Shown: positions 17,713 to 26,856, numbered from the stretch's first letter. The stretch: DNA of 64,000 bases from Acidovorax sp. sic0104 (GCF_019219095.1 NZ_JAHUWH010000010.1:1-64000), one strand, 5' to 3'. Numbers and translations: made by a program. Notes: generated by a model not told the origin, from the sequence alone.

Positions 17713-18106
17713 ACGCACCGGCATGTTGCCGCTGGAAACAGAGCAGCACATCGTGGCCAGCCGGCAGGCGGTGCGTTCACTGTGCCAGTTGCTCAAGTTC
17801 TCCCTGGTGGAGCAGACCAAAATGATCACAGCCGCGAGCGAACTATCGCGCAACACACTCATCCACGGCGGCGGCGGCCGAATGCGGTGGGAGGTGACCG
17901 AAGCCGGTGCCAAGACTGGCCTGACGCTGCATTTTGAAGACGAAGGCCCTGGGATTGCCGATCTCAAGCTGGCGATGACGGACGGCTGGACCTCTGGGTC
18001 CGGAATGGGCCTGGGCCTGCCTGGCAGCAAGAGGCTGGTGAGCGACTTTGTTGTCGACTCGGCTCCCGGCCAGGGCACTCGCGTGAGCATCACCAAGTGG
18101 AAGTGA
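17702..18106 (+). CDS. rsbT: RsbT-like serine/threonine switch kinase
   Basis: RsbT phosphorylates RsbR and RsbS and, once free, activates a downstream partner. The product is about 134 residues, a GHKL-type ATPase with N-box SELSRNTLIHG, G1 box EDEGPGIADL and G2 region SGMGLGLPGSKRL. Start choice: TTG 17702 lies 7 bases after GGGAG and overlaps the rsbS stop; GTG 17696 and ATG 17723 are alternatives. The overlap implies coupled synthesis with its antagonist RsbS. Confidence 0.87.
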   Translation: MSIERTGMLPLETEQHIVASRQAVRSLCQLLKFSLVEQTKMITAASELSRNTLIHGGGGRMRWEVTEAGAKTGLTLHFEDEGPGIADLKLAMTDGWTSGSGMGLGLPGSKRLVSDFVVDSAPGQGTRVSITKWK

Positions 18107-19110
18107 TCCGCGGGTGGAGCCACCGGCCGATTCCCATGACGGACGCCAGTTGCGTGGGTGAGGCAAGGCGCTTTTGTGCGCGGGTTGTGGAGGACTGGGG
18201 CTGGAGCGATGTGGATGTCGGTCGCCTGTCCATCATCACCACGGAGCTCGGCACCAACCTCGTCCGGCATGCTGCACAGGGACAGCTGTGGATCGCCTTT
18301 CAGCCTGGGTGGCAGGAAGTGGAGATCATTGCACTCGATAAAGGACCAGGCATGGTGGATGTGCAGCGTTGCAGCCAGGACGGCGTCTCCACCGGGTCGG
18401 GCTCACCGGGCACCGGCCTGGGGGCCATACGCCGCATGGCCAGCGCCTTCGACATTCATTCCACGCCCCAGGGCACCGTGTGTCTGGTGCGTGTGCGCGC
18501 GGCCGGGCAGGCGGCACAAGCGCGGCGCTGGGGCGCGGTGAGCGTCGCTGCGCCGGGCGAGACGGTGTGCGGCGATGGCTGGGCTGTTGCACTCGATGCG
18601 CACAGGATGGCAGCCGTCGTAGCCGATGGCTTGGGGCACGGGCCGCATGCGGCACTTGCCGCCGATGGGACGCTGGACGTGTTTGCCGCCGACCCCTTTG
18701 CGCCCCTCGACATTTTCGTGAAGGATGCGCACATAGGCCTGCAGACAACCCGTGGAGCCGCAGTGTTCGCGCTGCGGATGGACGGCGCTTCGCCACAGTT
18801 GCAATATGCGGGCGCAGGCAATGTGATGGGGCGAATCGTTTCGGGCGTATTCGACCGTTCCATGGTTACGCAGCACGGTACGGTGGGCGTACAGGTACGC
18901 AAGGCAGAGGTTGCGTTGCAGGAGCTCCCCGAGCATGCGCTGGCCATCGTGCATTCGGACGGCATCGCATCACGGTGGAAGTCCGACGAGGTGGTTCCGA
19001 TGCTGCAGCGCGATGCCACTTTGATCGCCGCCGCTTTGCTGTGGGGCCAGACGCGCGGGCGCGACGATGCCACCGTACTGGTGATCAAACAGGGAGACAC
19101 CCTTGACTGA
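18097..19110 (+). CDS. Anti-sigma-type ATPase fused to SpoIIE/RsbX-like phosphatase
   Basis: This 337-residue protein joins a second GHKL ATPase domain (about 1-135; TTELGTNLVRHA, LDKGPGMVDV, GTGLGAIRRM) to a PP2C-like SpoIIE domain (about 145-335; VVADGLGHGPHA, IVHSDGIASRW, GRDDATVLVI). It corresponds to the RsbX position in RST modules, where a phosphatase resets RsbR and RsbS. The fused ATPase makes it a possible switch kinase as well. It starts at GTG 18097 or 18103, overlapping the rsbT stop, and overlaps the next kinase gene. Confidence 0.84.
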   Translation: MEVIRGWSHRPIPMTDASCVGEARRFCARVVEDWGWSDVDVGRLSIITTELGTNLVRHAAQGQLWIAFQPGWQEVEIIALDKGPGMVDVQRCSQDGVSTGSGSPGTGLGAIRRMASAFDIHSTPQGTVCLVRVRAAGQAAQARRWGAVSVAAPGETVCGDGWAVALDAHRMAAVVADGLGHGPHAALAADGTLDVFAADPFAPLDIFVKDAHIGLQTTRGAAVFALRMDGASPQLQYAGAGNVMGRIVSGVFDRSMVTQHGTVGVQVRKAEVALQELPEHALAIVHSDGIASRWKSDEVVPMLQRDATLIAAALLWGQTRGRDDATVLVIKQGDTLD

Positions 19111-19963
19111 CGACGACGTGAGAGCTCAGTTGGCGCAGAGCCAGGCCGAGGTCGAGGCCCTGCGGGCCGAGCTGGAAGAGACCAACCGAGGCGTCGTGGC
19201 CTTGTACGCGGAGCTGGATGAGCAGGCTGAGCAACTGCGCCATGCAACCCAGCTCAAGAGCCGTTTCTTGTCGTACATGAGCCATGAGTTCCGCACGCCC
19301 ATCGGCGCCACCTTGAGCATTGCGCGGTTGCTGCTGGACCATGTGGACGGCCCTCTCACGGCCGAACAGGAGCGCCAGGTGCGCTTCATCCAGAGCACCT
19401 GCGAGGAGTTCTCGCACATGGTGGACGACCTGCTGGATCTGGCCAAGATCGAGGCCGGGCGGCTCGACGTTTCTCCCGCCTGGTTCGAGATGATGGACTT
19501 GTTCTCCGCGCTGCGTGGCATGTTCAAGCCTCTTTTGGACAATGACGATCTAAACTTGGTGTTTGAGGAGCCTGCGGGTCTGCCGCGCCTGTACACCGAC
19601 GACCGCAAGCTGTCGCAAATATTGCGCAACTTCATCTCCAACGCGCTCAAGTTCACGGCGCGCGGCGAGGTCCGCGTGTCGGCAACCCTTGACGGAGAGG
19701 GCATGGTATGTTTCTCCGTGGCCGATACGGGCATCGGCATCGCGCCAGAGCACCTGGACAGCCTGTTCAACGACTTCTCGCAGGTGAATGCGCCCATTCA
19801 GAAACGCCTCCGCGGCACGGGCCTGGGCCTCGCGCTATCCAAGCAACTGGCCGGGCTGCTGGGTGGCCGCGTATTGGTGCAGAGTGTGGTGGGCGAGGGC
19901 TCGGTGTTCTCCGTCATCGTTCCCGTCCAGATGCCTGCCGGCAAGGATGACATCGCGAGCTGA
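19103..19963 (+). CDS. Sensor histidine kinase without receiver
   Basis: The 286-residue soluble kinase has an N-terminal coiled coil (about 5-50), a HisKA domain with phospho-acceptor H61 in YMSHEFRTPIG, and a HATPase domain (N box NFISNALKF, G1 VADTGIGIAP, G2 GTGLGLALSKQ). There is no membrane segment, so it must take its input from a cytoplasmic partner; the coupled stressosome genes are the obvious candidate. TTG start at 19103, overlapping the previous stop. Confidence 0.88.
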   Translation: MTDDDVRAQLAQSQAEVEALRAELEETNRGVVALYAELDEQAEQLRHATQLKSRFLSYMSHEFRTPIGATLSIARLLLDHVDGPLTAEQERQVRFIQSTCEEFSHMVDDLLDLAKIEAGRLDVSPAWFEMMDLFSALRGMFKPLLDNDDLNLVFEEPAGLPRLYTDDRKLSQILRNFISNALKFTARGEVRVSATLDGEGMVCFSVADTGIGIAPEHLDSLFNDFSQVNAPIQKRLRGTGLGLALSKQLAGLLGGRVLVQSVVGEGSVFSVIVPVQMPAGKDDIAS

Positions 19964-19966
19964 TCC

Positions 19967-21916
19967 ATGCCCACCTCCGCCATGATCTCGCCGACCATAG
20001 ACCGCAGCCTGTACACGGTGCTGGTGGTCGATGACAACCCCGTGACTCGCTACGCTACGGCGCGGGTGATACGGGCCGCTGGATTCCAGACCGAAGAGGC
20101 GGGAACTGGCTCTGCGGCTATTTCGGCAGCGCAGCGCGATATTTCTGCCGTGGTGTTGGACGTGCATCTGCCCGACATGGATGGCTTCGAAGTCTGCCGC
20201 GTGCTGCGAGCGGACGCCAAAACCGAGCTGACCCCCATCATCCACCTGTCCGCCACCTTCGTGCAAAGCGAACACAAGGTGGCTGGCCTCAATGCCGGGG
20301 CCGATGCCTACATGGTGCACCCGGCAGAGCCCGCGCTGATGGTGGCCACGCTGCAGGCGCTGATCCGCGCACGCACGGCGGAAGAAAAGCTTCGCCGCAG
20401 CGAGACGCGGTTCCGCGCCATCTACGACCAGGCACCCGTGGCCATGATGCTCATCGATGCAGTCGGCCGATTCGCCGACCTGAACCCTGCGGCAGAGGCG
20501 CTACTGCAACGCCTGCGCGGTGATCTCATTGGCCAGACCGTGACTTCGCTGGCCCCCGTTGCGTGGCAGTCCTTCGTGCAAGGTTGTATGGAGAGCGGGT
20601 CCACCGCAGACTGGAAGGGCGAGTTTCCGCTGATCCGGGGGGATGGAAAGGAAGTGTTGCTCGACTGGAGCATGTCCGACCACGTGGAGCCCGACCTGCG
20701 AATTGGCATTGCCACGGACCTGTCTGAACGTATCGACTTCGAACGCCGGCGCGAAGAATTGCTGGAGCGCGAGCAGGCAGCCCGGGTACTGGCCGAGCGA
20801 CACAGCCGCACCAAGGATGACTTCGTAGCCGTGCTGTCGCACGAGCTGCGCACGCCGCTTACGCTCATCACAGGCTGGGTGCACATGCTCAAGCGCCCCA
20901 ACACCAAGCCCGAGACGCTGGCGCGCGGTATTGACGCCATCGAGCGCGGCGCCAAGGCGCAGGGGCGGATCATCTCGGACATTCTGGATGTTTCGCGGAT
21001 TGCGTCCGGCAAGCTGCGGCTGCACCGTGAATGGGCCGACCCTTGTGAGCTCGCGCGCGTCTCGATCGATGCGGTGCGCGACTTAGCGCAGTCCCGGCAG
21101 ATCACTCTGGAGGTGGAATGCGGCGACACAGATGAGCCTGCTTGGCTCGATGTGACGCGCTTTCAGCAAATCGTCTGGAATCTGGTGACCAATGCCATCA
21201 AGTTCTCCGAACAAGGCGGCTCGGTGCAGGTGCGGCTGCTGCGCAACCTGGATGAATTGACGCTGGTGGTACAGGACCACGGTGCGGGAATCGAAGCTGC
21301 GTTCGTACCCTTTCTGTTCCAGAGGTTCACGCAGAGCGGCGCTCCGGGAAACCGGGCCCACGGCGGGCTGGGCCTCGGTCTGTCCATCGTCAAGCACTTG
21401 GTGGACCTGCACGGCGGAACGATTTCTGCGGCCAGCCAAGGGCCCGGGCATGGCACCACCATGACCGCGCGGCTTCTGGTCGCGTACGAAGAGGCGCAAG
21501 CCGCTTCCGACCACGAGCGGACTGCGCCACACAGCCGGGAATCCCGCCTGCTTCAGGACAAGGACGTCCTTGTCGTGGATGACAACGCCGATACCAGCGA
21601 GATGCTGAGCATCGTGCTTTCGGATGAAGGGGCGAAGGTGCGCGTGGCCGATAGCTACGAGGCGGCCATCGCCCAATTCGAAAGCGCTTGGCCTGACCTG
21701 TTCGTGAGCGACATTGGTCTTCCGGGCCGCGACGGGTACGAGCTTGTCACCAAGGTGCGCGAGCTGGAGGCCGCTGCCGGCAGGCCCAGGCTGCGCGCTG
21801 TCGCTCTCACAGCGTTCGCCAGGCCTCAGGACCGCGAGCGAGCCCTTGCCGCCGGCTTTGATGAGCACTTGGGCAAGCCGTTGCAGCCGCATTTGCTTCT
21901 GCAGGCGCTGTCATAG
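19967..21916 (+). CDS. Hybrid histidine kinase REC-PAS-HisKA-HATPase-REC
   Basis: This 649-residue cytoplasmic hybrid kinase has an N-terminal receiver (about 15-135, D65 in VVLDVHLPD), a PAS domain (about 145-260), HisKA with H292 in VLSHELRTPLT, a HATPase domain (about 395-505, GLGLGLSIVKHL) and a C-terminal receiver (about 533-648, D582 in VSDIGLPGRDG). It starts 3 bases after the previous kinase. With receivers at both ends it can accept phosphate from the upstream kinase and pass it on. No output domain or response regulator is fused. It ends the stressosome array. Confidence 0.92.
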   Translation: MPTSAMISPTIDRSLYTVLVVDDNPVTRYATARVIRAAGFQTEEAGTGSAAISAAQRDISAVVLDVHLPDMDGFEVCRVLRADAKTELTPIIHLSATFVQSEHKVAGLNAGADAYMVHPAEPALMVATLQALIRARTAEEKLRRSETRFRAIYDQAPVAMMLIDAVGRFADLNPAAEALLQRLRGDLIGQTVTSLAPVAWQSFVQGCMESGSTADWKGEFPLIRGDGKEVLLDWSMSDHVEPDLRIGIATDLSERIDFERRREELLEREQAARVLAERHSRTKDDFVAVLSHELRTPLTLITGWVHMLKRPNTKPETLARGIDAIERGAKAQGRIISDILDVSRIASGKLRLHREWADPCELARVSIDAVRDLAQSRQITLEVECGDTDEPAWLDVTRFQQIVWNLVTNAIKFSEQGGSVQVRLLRNLDELTLVVQDHGAGIEAAFVPFLFQRFTQSGAPGNRAHGGLGLGLSIVKHLVDLHGGTISAASQGPGHGTTMTARLLVAYEEAQAASDHERTAPHSRESRLLQDKDVLVVDDNADTSEMLSIVLSDEGAKVRVADSYEAAIAQFESAWPDLFVSDIGLPGRDGYELVTKVRELEAAAGRPRLRAVALTAFARPQDRERALAAGFDEHLGKPLQPHLLLQALS

Positions 21917-22242
21917 TCCACCTCGCGCTTCTGTTGATTGCTACCCAGCAGCAGCTTAGGAAGCGGGGTGGGGGAAAACTTGCACCACCAAGTGCGGGTT
22001 GATATGTTCCTGCGCGCATCGACAAAGCTGCTGAGCTTTACATCAAGCGAGCCAGAAGGGCTGGTCCATCAACCGTCAGCCTTTAATTTGCGAAATCGAA
22101 TTTTTTAGACGTTCGCCGCTATCTCGGGAAAAAAGATGACAACACAGCGCCGTTCCGTTAAGGAGAATTCAGCGTCTTTTCGACTTGCTCGAGATACTGT
22201 TGAGCGGTCTACGACTATTTAGTATCACTTCGAGAGCGCTTC
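21917..22242. other. Intergenic stretch, 326 bases
   Basis: No gene was found. Base composition becomes more AT-rich from about 22080, matching the following regulator gene rather than the stressosome array, so a boundary between DNA of different origin may lie here. Confidence 0.4.
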
Positions 22243-22875
22243 ATGATCCGTGTTGGAATTGTTGACGACCATCAAATCATCCGGTCCGGACTCCGCCAAT
22301 ACCTTTCAGATCATGTCGACATTCGAGTGGTGGGCGAGGCCTCGAACGGTCGTGAGGCGATTGACCTAGTACGAACACACCAAATCGATGTGCTTCTTCT
22401 GGACTTATCGATGCCGGGGCAGGGCGGTTTAGATGCCATAGGTATGCTGCGCGCGAAGGCCCCGGATATGGGTATTCTTATACTGTCAGGATACTCGGAG
22501 GAGCACTACGCGCTTAACTTGATACGCCTAGGCGCAAGTGGCTATCTGAATAAGGATTGCGAGCCGAGCCAGATCCTTGAGGCTGTCCGTGTTATCGCGT
22601 TGGGCAAGCGCTTTTTGACACCCGCTGTTGCCGAGCTCCTCGCCCAACAGCTCAATCGACCTAGCGACGCGCCTTTGCACGATCAATTGTCGGAGCGAGA
22701 GATGCAGGTCTTCCTCAAACTTGCACGGGGGGCCTCCGTTGGGGAGATTGGGGAAGCCCTATCCCTCAGCGTCAAAACCGTTAGTACCTACCGCACTCGG
22801 CTGATGGAGAAACTCAACTTGTCATCAAATAGCGATCTCACGTACTACGCGCTCAAGCAAAAACTGATCGACTGA
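22243..22875 (+). CDS. NarL/FixJ-family response regulator
   Basis: The 210-residue regulator has a receiver (about 1-120, phospho-acceptor D54 in VLLLDLSMPG) and a LuxR-type helix-turn-helix (about 145-205, LSEREMQVFLKLARG and LSLSVKTVSTYRTRLMEKL). It controls transcription when phosphorylated. It could be the output of the kinases at 19.1-21.9 kb, but its more AT-rich codon use and the 326-base gap argue for a separate origin. Confidence 0.93.
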   Translation: MIRVGIVDDHQIIRSGLRQYLSDHVDIRVVGEASNGREAIDLVRTHQIDVLLLDLSMPGQGGLDAIGMLRAKAPDMGILILSGYSEEHYALNLIRLGASGYLNKDCEPSQILEAVRVIALGKRFLTPAVAELLAQQLNRPSDAPLHDQLSEREMQVFLKLARGASVGEIGEALSLSVKTVSTYRTRLMEKLNLSSNSDLTYYALKQKLID

Positions 22876-22892
22876 AGCACGCGGACAATTCC

Positions 22893-23131
22893 ATGAGATT
22901 GTTTAAGTTGACGTTCAAATACCCGGCAGAAGTGCAGGTTGGACGTGCTTGATCTTGACGTAGTGCTCAAGGTTGCTGTTCGCTTTCACATTCAGTCCCA
23001 GTCCCGGATCTGTTTCCTCACTACTGGACTTCGAAGCGCATGTGATCGAGGTTCGGCAAGGCAGAGCGACCGTAGTGATAGACCTGCAGGACGAACTTCG
23101 CGATGCGCTCCTCAATACTAGTGAATGATGA
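22893..23131 (+). other. Possible decayed small gene
   Basis: Protein-like stretches appear here in different plus-strand frames: an opening MRLFKLTFKYPAEVQVGRA, then a beta-rich stretch (VLDLDVVLKVAVRFHIQ), then VIEVRQGRATVVIDLQDELR ending at a TGA about 23126. No single frame joins them. They may be one small gene broken by indels, or chance. Confidence 0.25.
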
Positions 23132-23530
23132 ATGGCCCCCCCGATAAACGTCATGAGCCGAACAATCCTGATCGTGGATGACTATTCCGAGTCGCTTTTA
23201 CTGTTGCAAGAACTGCTAGCCTTGCAAGGGTACTTTGTGTACGGCGCGCTTTTGCCCGAGGAAGCGATACAGAGCATGCGGACGCACTGGCATTCCCTAG
23301 TGCTGATTGACGATGATCCGTATGGGCACTCCGGCATACAGCTGGCTCTCCAGCTAAAGGAACTGGCACGGGATTCGAACCGAGCCGCCCCCTACCTAGT
23401 TGCATTACGGGGGGACCTGTTCAGGGAAACTGAGCCCAGTCTGCTGGGCTTTAACGTAGCGCTTAGCAAACCATTGGACTTCGATCAATTGGACGACGTG
23501 GTGCGTGAAGCGTTAATCGATACCAACTAG
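23132..23530 (+). CDS. Stand-alone receiver-domain protein
   Basis: The 132-residue product is a single receiver domain (ILIVDDYSESLLLLQELL at the start, the acidic acceptor region LVLIDDDPYGHSG, and a switch lysine in ALSKPLDFDQ). It has no DNA-binding or enzymatic output. Such proteins relay phosphate or regulate a partner by contact. An alternative start at 23153 (MSRTILIVDD) fits the domain edge better, but neither has a clear ribosome site. It follows the NarL-type regulator and has similar composition. Confidence 0.8.
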   Translation: MAPPINVMSRTILIVDDYSESLLLLQELLALQGYFVYGALLPEEAIQSMRTHWHSLVLIDDDPYGHSGIQLALQLKELARDSNRAAPYLVALRGDLFRETEPSLLGFNVALSKPLDFDQLDDVVREALIDTN

Positions 23531-23555
23531 GCCTGACAGGCGTGATTTTTTTTTC
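23531..23555 (+). terminator. Probable terminator after the receiver gene
   Basis: GCCT-GAC-AGGC is followed a few bases later by a run of nine T, directly after the stop of the receiver gene. The stem is only four pairs, so the call is tentative, but position and T-run fit. Confidence 0.45.
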
Positions 23556-23633
23556 AGGCAGGCTGAGCAGAAGCCTGACATCAACGAAGCGCGGCAGGCG
23601 GTACAACGTACCCGATTAACTCGGTGCAGACAC

Positions 23634-24149
23634 ATGAAAACCGTTAACCCGCACATCGCAGCGGTGACCTTGCACAACATTGAGAGCCTGTTGTGTACCG
23701 AAGACGAGCGTCGCAGGAGGAAGCCTTGGCGTTACCGCATGGTTGCTCGGTTTGCGCGCATGTGCGGCACCGTCGGATTTCTGGTTGGCAATGCCGCCTT
23801 CTTCGCCGGATGGGTAGCGTTCAACCATTACGTGCTTCCTTTCGATCCGTACCCCTACACCTTCTTGCTCTTTGGCGTTTCACTTGAAGCGATTTTCCTG
23901 TCCGTGCTGATCCTGATCAGCCAAAACATGGACGCCGCAGAAAGCGAGCGGCGACACCACCTGGACCTGCAGATGAATTTGCTTACGGAGAGGGAGATGA
24001 CTGCCGTCATGCGCCTCTTGGTAAAGGTGGCCGAGCGTTCAGGCGTGGCGGATGAGGACACCAAGGAAGTGCGGGATTTCGCGCACGAGACTGATCCAAC
24101 AGCAGTGCTTACCCAAATCGTCGCCGCCGAACGGAATCATCGGGGTTGA
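23634..24149 (+). CDS. DUF1003 membrane protein
   Basis: The 171-residue protein matches DUF1003: a basic N-terminal region, two membrane helices (about 44-68 and 78-100, GFLVGNAAFFAGWVAFN and FLLFGVSLEAIFLSVLILIS), the family signature NMDAAESERRHHLDLQMNL, and an amphipathic tail. Its role is unknown. It opens a run of small genes that continues to 26.2 kb on this strand. Confidence 0.88.
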   Translation: MKTVNPHIAAVTLHNIESLLCTEDERRRRKPWRYRMVARFARMCGTVGFLVGNAAFFAGWVAFNHYVLPFDPYPYTFLLFGVSLEAIFLSVLILISQNMDAAESERRHHLDLQMNLLTEREMTAVMRLLVKVAERSGVADEDTKEVRDFAHETDPTAVLTQIVAAERNHRG

Positions 24150-24327
24150 TGTTGGGCAGCGCCACATAGCTCCTCCTGTGGTCCCACGATGCAGTCGCCT
24201 TGAGGGGTTGTCCGACAAAGAGATGCCAGCACCGGACCTACGGTGAACTTCCCGTCGCGTTGGCGAGGTTCCAGCGGTTTTTTGCAGCGGCGGATTTTTT
24301 GTCCACCTCACTAAGGAAGGCTAAGTC

Positions 24328-24825
24328 ATGCCCACTACGTCTCCCACAACGCAGCATCCGCGCGCGTCGCAATCCTCAACAGCCCAGCCGCCACCAGAGC
24401 GCAACCCCGCCACCCACAGCGGCGAGAACCGGGGCCTCATGTTCTTCTTCATAGGGGCCGCCGTGGTGGCGCTGGTTCTGGTCTTGTTCTTTAACCTGCA
24501 AGGCCCTGAGGGCGCAGCTCGCTCCGGTATCGGCGATGGGCCGTCTCGCTCGCCCTCCGGCCAGACAACAGGCGGCCCCAGCCCTGCAGAGGGAAGGACA
24601 TCGGACCGGACCCCAGCGCCAGTCGGCCAGGGCGGCCGTGATGCATCCAGCGCGAGCGGCGCAGCATCCCCTGCTACGGCTGCGCCGCAGGCACCTGACA
24701 GCCAGACACCCATCGGTCGCGAGGCAATCGGCGCACCGCGAGGGGCCGTACCTGAAAACGCCTCGGCACAAGACCCAACCTCGGCAGCACCGGGCAGTTC
24801 CAGCGCATCGTCATCTGCGCGCTAG
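24328..24825 (+). CDS. Single-pass membrane protein with disordered flanks
   Basis: This 165-residue protein of unknown function has a Pro/Ser/Thr-rich N-terminus (about 36 residues), one strong membrane helix (about 37-55, MFFFIGAAVVALVLVLFFN) and a long low-complexity Gly/Ser/Pro/Ala tail. The layout suggests an inner-membrane anchor with a flexible extension. It follows an AAGGA-type ribosome site. Confidence 0.65.
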   Translation: MPTTSPTTQHPRASQSSTAQPPPERNPATHSGENRGLMFFFIGAAVVALVLVLFFNLQGPEGAARSGIGDGPSRSPSGQTTGGPSPAEGRTSDRTPAPVGQGGRDASSASGAASPATAAPQAPDSQTPIGREAIGAPRGAVPENASAQDPTSAAPGSSSASSSAR

Positions 24826-24994
24826 TGCGGATTTCATCCGCTTGCCTTCTCAATCAATCATTGCGAGGGCTAGGCACTCTTCCTAAACGGCGCAGCCGAG
24901 TGCCCTCACAGGCGTGCGCTTTTACCGGTCCCAGAGTTCTACGCTGGTCTATCAACTTTCCCACCGCCCTGGGCGGCACCACAGGAGCAACACC

Positions 24995-25231
24995 ATGATC
25001 AATGAAAAGCAGGCCCCCGAATACAACCAGTACGGATTGAAAGATAGCGACGCGCGGGTGGTGGACGTCTATGCCAATCGCCCTGGGGGTGAAGAACCCG
25101 CAGTCGGTCCGACGGACGCTGTGACGTCATCGGGTCACCGCGTGGGTGCGATCGAGCAGCACCCAGACCCCAAACCATCATCGCGCGCCGGGCAGAAGGT
25201 TTTCGGTGAAGTGGACGACAAGAAGCGGTAA
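24995..25231 (+). CDS. Hypothetical 78-residue hydrophilic protein
   Basis: No family is recognised. The start at 24995 follows AGGAG with normal spacing; an upstream in-frame extension lacks a good site. The product is charged, Gly/Pro-rich and without hydrophobic segments, so it is likely disordered, ending in a GQKVFGEVDDKKR tail. It lies in the same small-gene run as the DUF1003 and DUF4142 genes. Confidence 0.6.
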   Translation: MINEKQAPEYNQYGLKDSDARVVDVYANRPGGEEPAVGPTDAVTSSGHRVGAIEQHPDPKPSSRAGQKVFGEVDDKKR

Positions 25232-25348
25232 CACGCGTGGTCGCGGCAGGCACAGGCGCTGACGCCACAGGTTCTCACGGATCTCTGCCGACTTAGCGCT
25301 CGGTGCCGCAGACCAAGACACATATCCATCCACTTGAAAGGATTCACC

Positions 25349-25849
25349 ATGAAGACAACGAAGATCGCCCTGGCGCTCTGTAGCGCCATCCTGGCTTTTT
25401 CTTCTCATGCAGAGGTCAGCAAGAAGGACCAGGAATTCCTGCAGAAAGCCGCTGCCGGCGGTTTGTATGAAGTCGAGGCAGGAGGGCTTGCGCAGTCCAA
25501 AGGGCAGAGCGAAGCCGTCAAGTCTTTCGGCGCAATGCTGGTCAAGGATCACACAGCCGCCAACGACGAAATCAAGACCCTGGCAGCAAGCAAAGGCGTG
25601 GCCCTGCCCGCCACTGTGCCTACCCCGAAAAAGAAACGGCTGGAGAAGATCTCTGCGGACAAGAACTTCGACAAGGAGTTCGTCAAGGAAGTGGGGTTGG
25701 ACGACCACAAGGAGGACATCCGCCTCTTTGAAAACGCCAGCAACGATGCGGACGACGCGGACGTGAAGGCGTTTGCTACCAAGACACTGCCCACGCTGAA
25801 AGCCCACAGGGAGCATGCCGAAGGGCTGAGGAGTTCCCATGGCCGATAA
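25349..25849 (+). CDS. Exported DUF4142 protein
   Basis: From ATG 25349 (166 residues) the protein has a signal peptide (MKTTKIALALCSAILAFSSHA, cleavage about residue 21) and a helical DUF4142 domain (about 25-160) with the pattern FLQKAAAGGLYEVEAGGLA and KSFGAMLVKDHTAANDEIK. These ferritin-like periplasmic proteins are widespread in soil bacteria, and their function is not established. It overlaps the next gene by 11 bases. Confidence 0.88.
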   Translation: MKTTKIALALCSAILAFSSHAEVSKKDQEFLQKAAAGGLYEVEAGGLAQSKGQSEAVKSFGAMLVKDHTAANDEIKTLAASKGVALPATVPTPKKKRLEKISADKNFDKEFVKEVGLDDHKEDIRLFENASNDADDADVKAFATKTLPTLKAHREHAEGLRSSHGR

Positions 25850-26177
25850 CCCCGCTTCCCGCCGAGCCTCCGGCACGCCCAAAGAGGGGCCAGAAACATC
25901 AGCAGCCGACGTCGAGTGCGCCAATCGCGTGCTGGCCGAGCAAGCCGGCCTTCGCGACGGACCCAACGCAGGTCCGAGCCCGCAGGAGCATCTCGCGGCG
26001 CAGGGCCGCGCCGGGTCTGTAGAGCCATCTGTCGGCACAAAGGCCGGTGCACGCCCTGCCAACGAACCGCCGCTTGATGCCAAGCCCGAGGTCAGCCCGG
26101 AAGAGCAGGAACTGGTGGACGAGCAGATCAACCGCGACCGCCAGACGTCGAAGAAGACCGACCCGTCTGCGCCCTGA
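25839..26177 (+). CDS. Hypothetical hydrophilic protein, 112 residues
   Basis: This is an acidic, Pro/Glu/Ala-rich, probably disordered protein with no recognisable domain. Its ATG lies inside the end of the DUF4142 gene (11-base overlap), so the two are translationally coupled. Function unknown. Confidence 0.6.
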   Translation: MADNPASRRASGTPKEGPETSAADVECANRVLAEQAGLRDGPNAGPSPQEHLAAQGRAGSVEPSVGTKAGARPANEPPLDAKPEVSPEEQELVDEQINRDRQTSKKTDPSAP

Positions 26178-26277
26178 AGAACCGTCTTCGCACCACTCGC
26201 GAACTACGGGTCGACTTGGCTGCTGAGTAGTGTCGAGGGGGGACGACGCAGCGGAAGGTCCAACGAGCCTCACGCGC

Positions 26278-26856
26278 TCATCCCCTGCGCGTGGAGCACT
26301 TAAGCACCCGAGACATCTGCCGTAGCGCAGCAGCTTTAGATGCCTTGCTCTCCGCTGCTGTGCAGTTATTCGGCACCCACACGGGGTAGCCGTGCATGTA
26401 GGCGTCCATCACCGTGAGATGCACGCACATGTCTGTCGCCAAGCCCACTACCACAAGTTTGTTCGCCCGCAGTTCGTGCAGCAGATGGTCCAGCGGTGTG
26501 GAGTGAAAGGCGGAATGTCGCGGCTTGAGCACGGTGAGATCCTGCTCCTCGGGGGCGAGCAAGGCGGCGATTTCGCCGCGCGCGCCGGGTTGAGCCTGGC
26601 AGGCAGCGACCAGAGCCTTGAAGTCGGACTGCCAGATGCCGTAGTTGTCATTGGCATAGACGGCAGTGACGCCCTGCGAAGCGAGCCTCTTTTTAAGCCG
26701 TGCCGTAGCCCGGGCCGCAGGCAGTGCGCCTTTGAGAAGGTTCTCGGCACCGGGAAAGCGCATGGGATTGATGAAGTCCACCAGCACGAGCACAGTAGGA
26801 CTGGCGCGCAGCGAGCGCGTGTGGGCGCGGTCGAGGAGGCATTTACTGGATTCCAT
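26278..26856 (-). CDS. Isochorismatase-like cysteine hydrolase
   Basis: This 192-residue alpha/beta hydrolase of the isochorismatase/nicotinamidase superfamily carries the triad D27 (VLVLVDFINP), K111 (VLKPRHSAF) and C144 (GLATDMCVHLT). The superfamily hydrolyses amides or vinyl ethers; nicotinamide, ureidoacrylate and isochorismate are known substrates of relatives, and the one here cannot be told. It is separated by 52 bases from the DUF421 gene upstream and may share its transcript. Confidence 0.88.
   Translation of the reverse strand: MESSKCLLDRAHTRSLRASPTVLVLVDFINPMRFPGAENLLKGALPAARATARLKKRLASQGVTAVYANDNYGIWQSDFKALVAACQAQPGARGEIAALLAPEEQDLTVLKPRHSAFHSTPLDHLLHELRANKLVVVGLATDMCVHLTVMDAYMHGYPVWVPNNCTAAESKASKAAALRQMSRVLKCSTRRG

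Noticed and set aside
23360..23385. tRNA T-arm-like GGATTCGAACC
   Set aside because: It lies inside the receiver-domain gene in a well-supported reading frame, and no cloverleaf can be formed around it.
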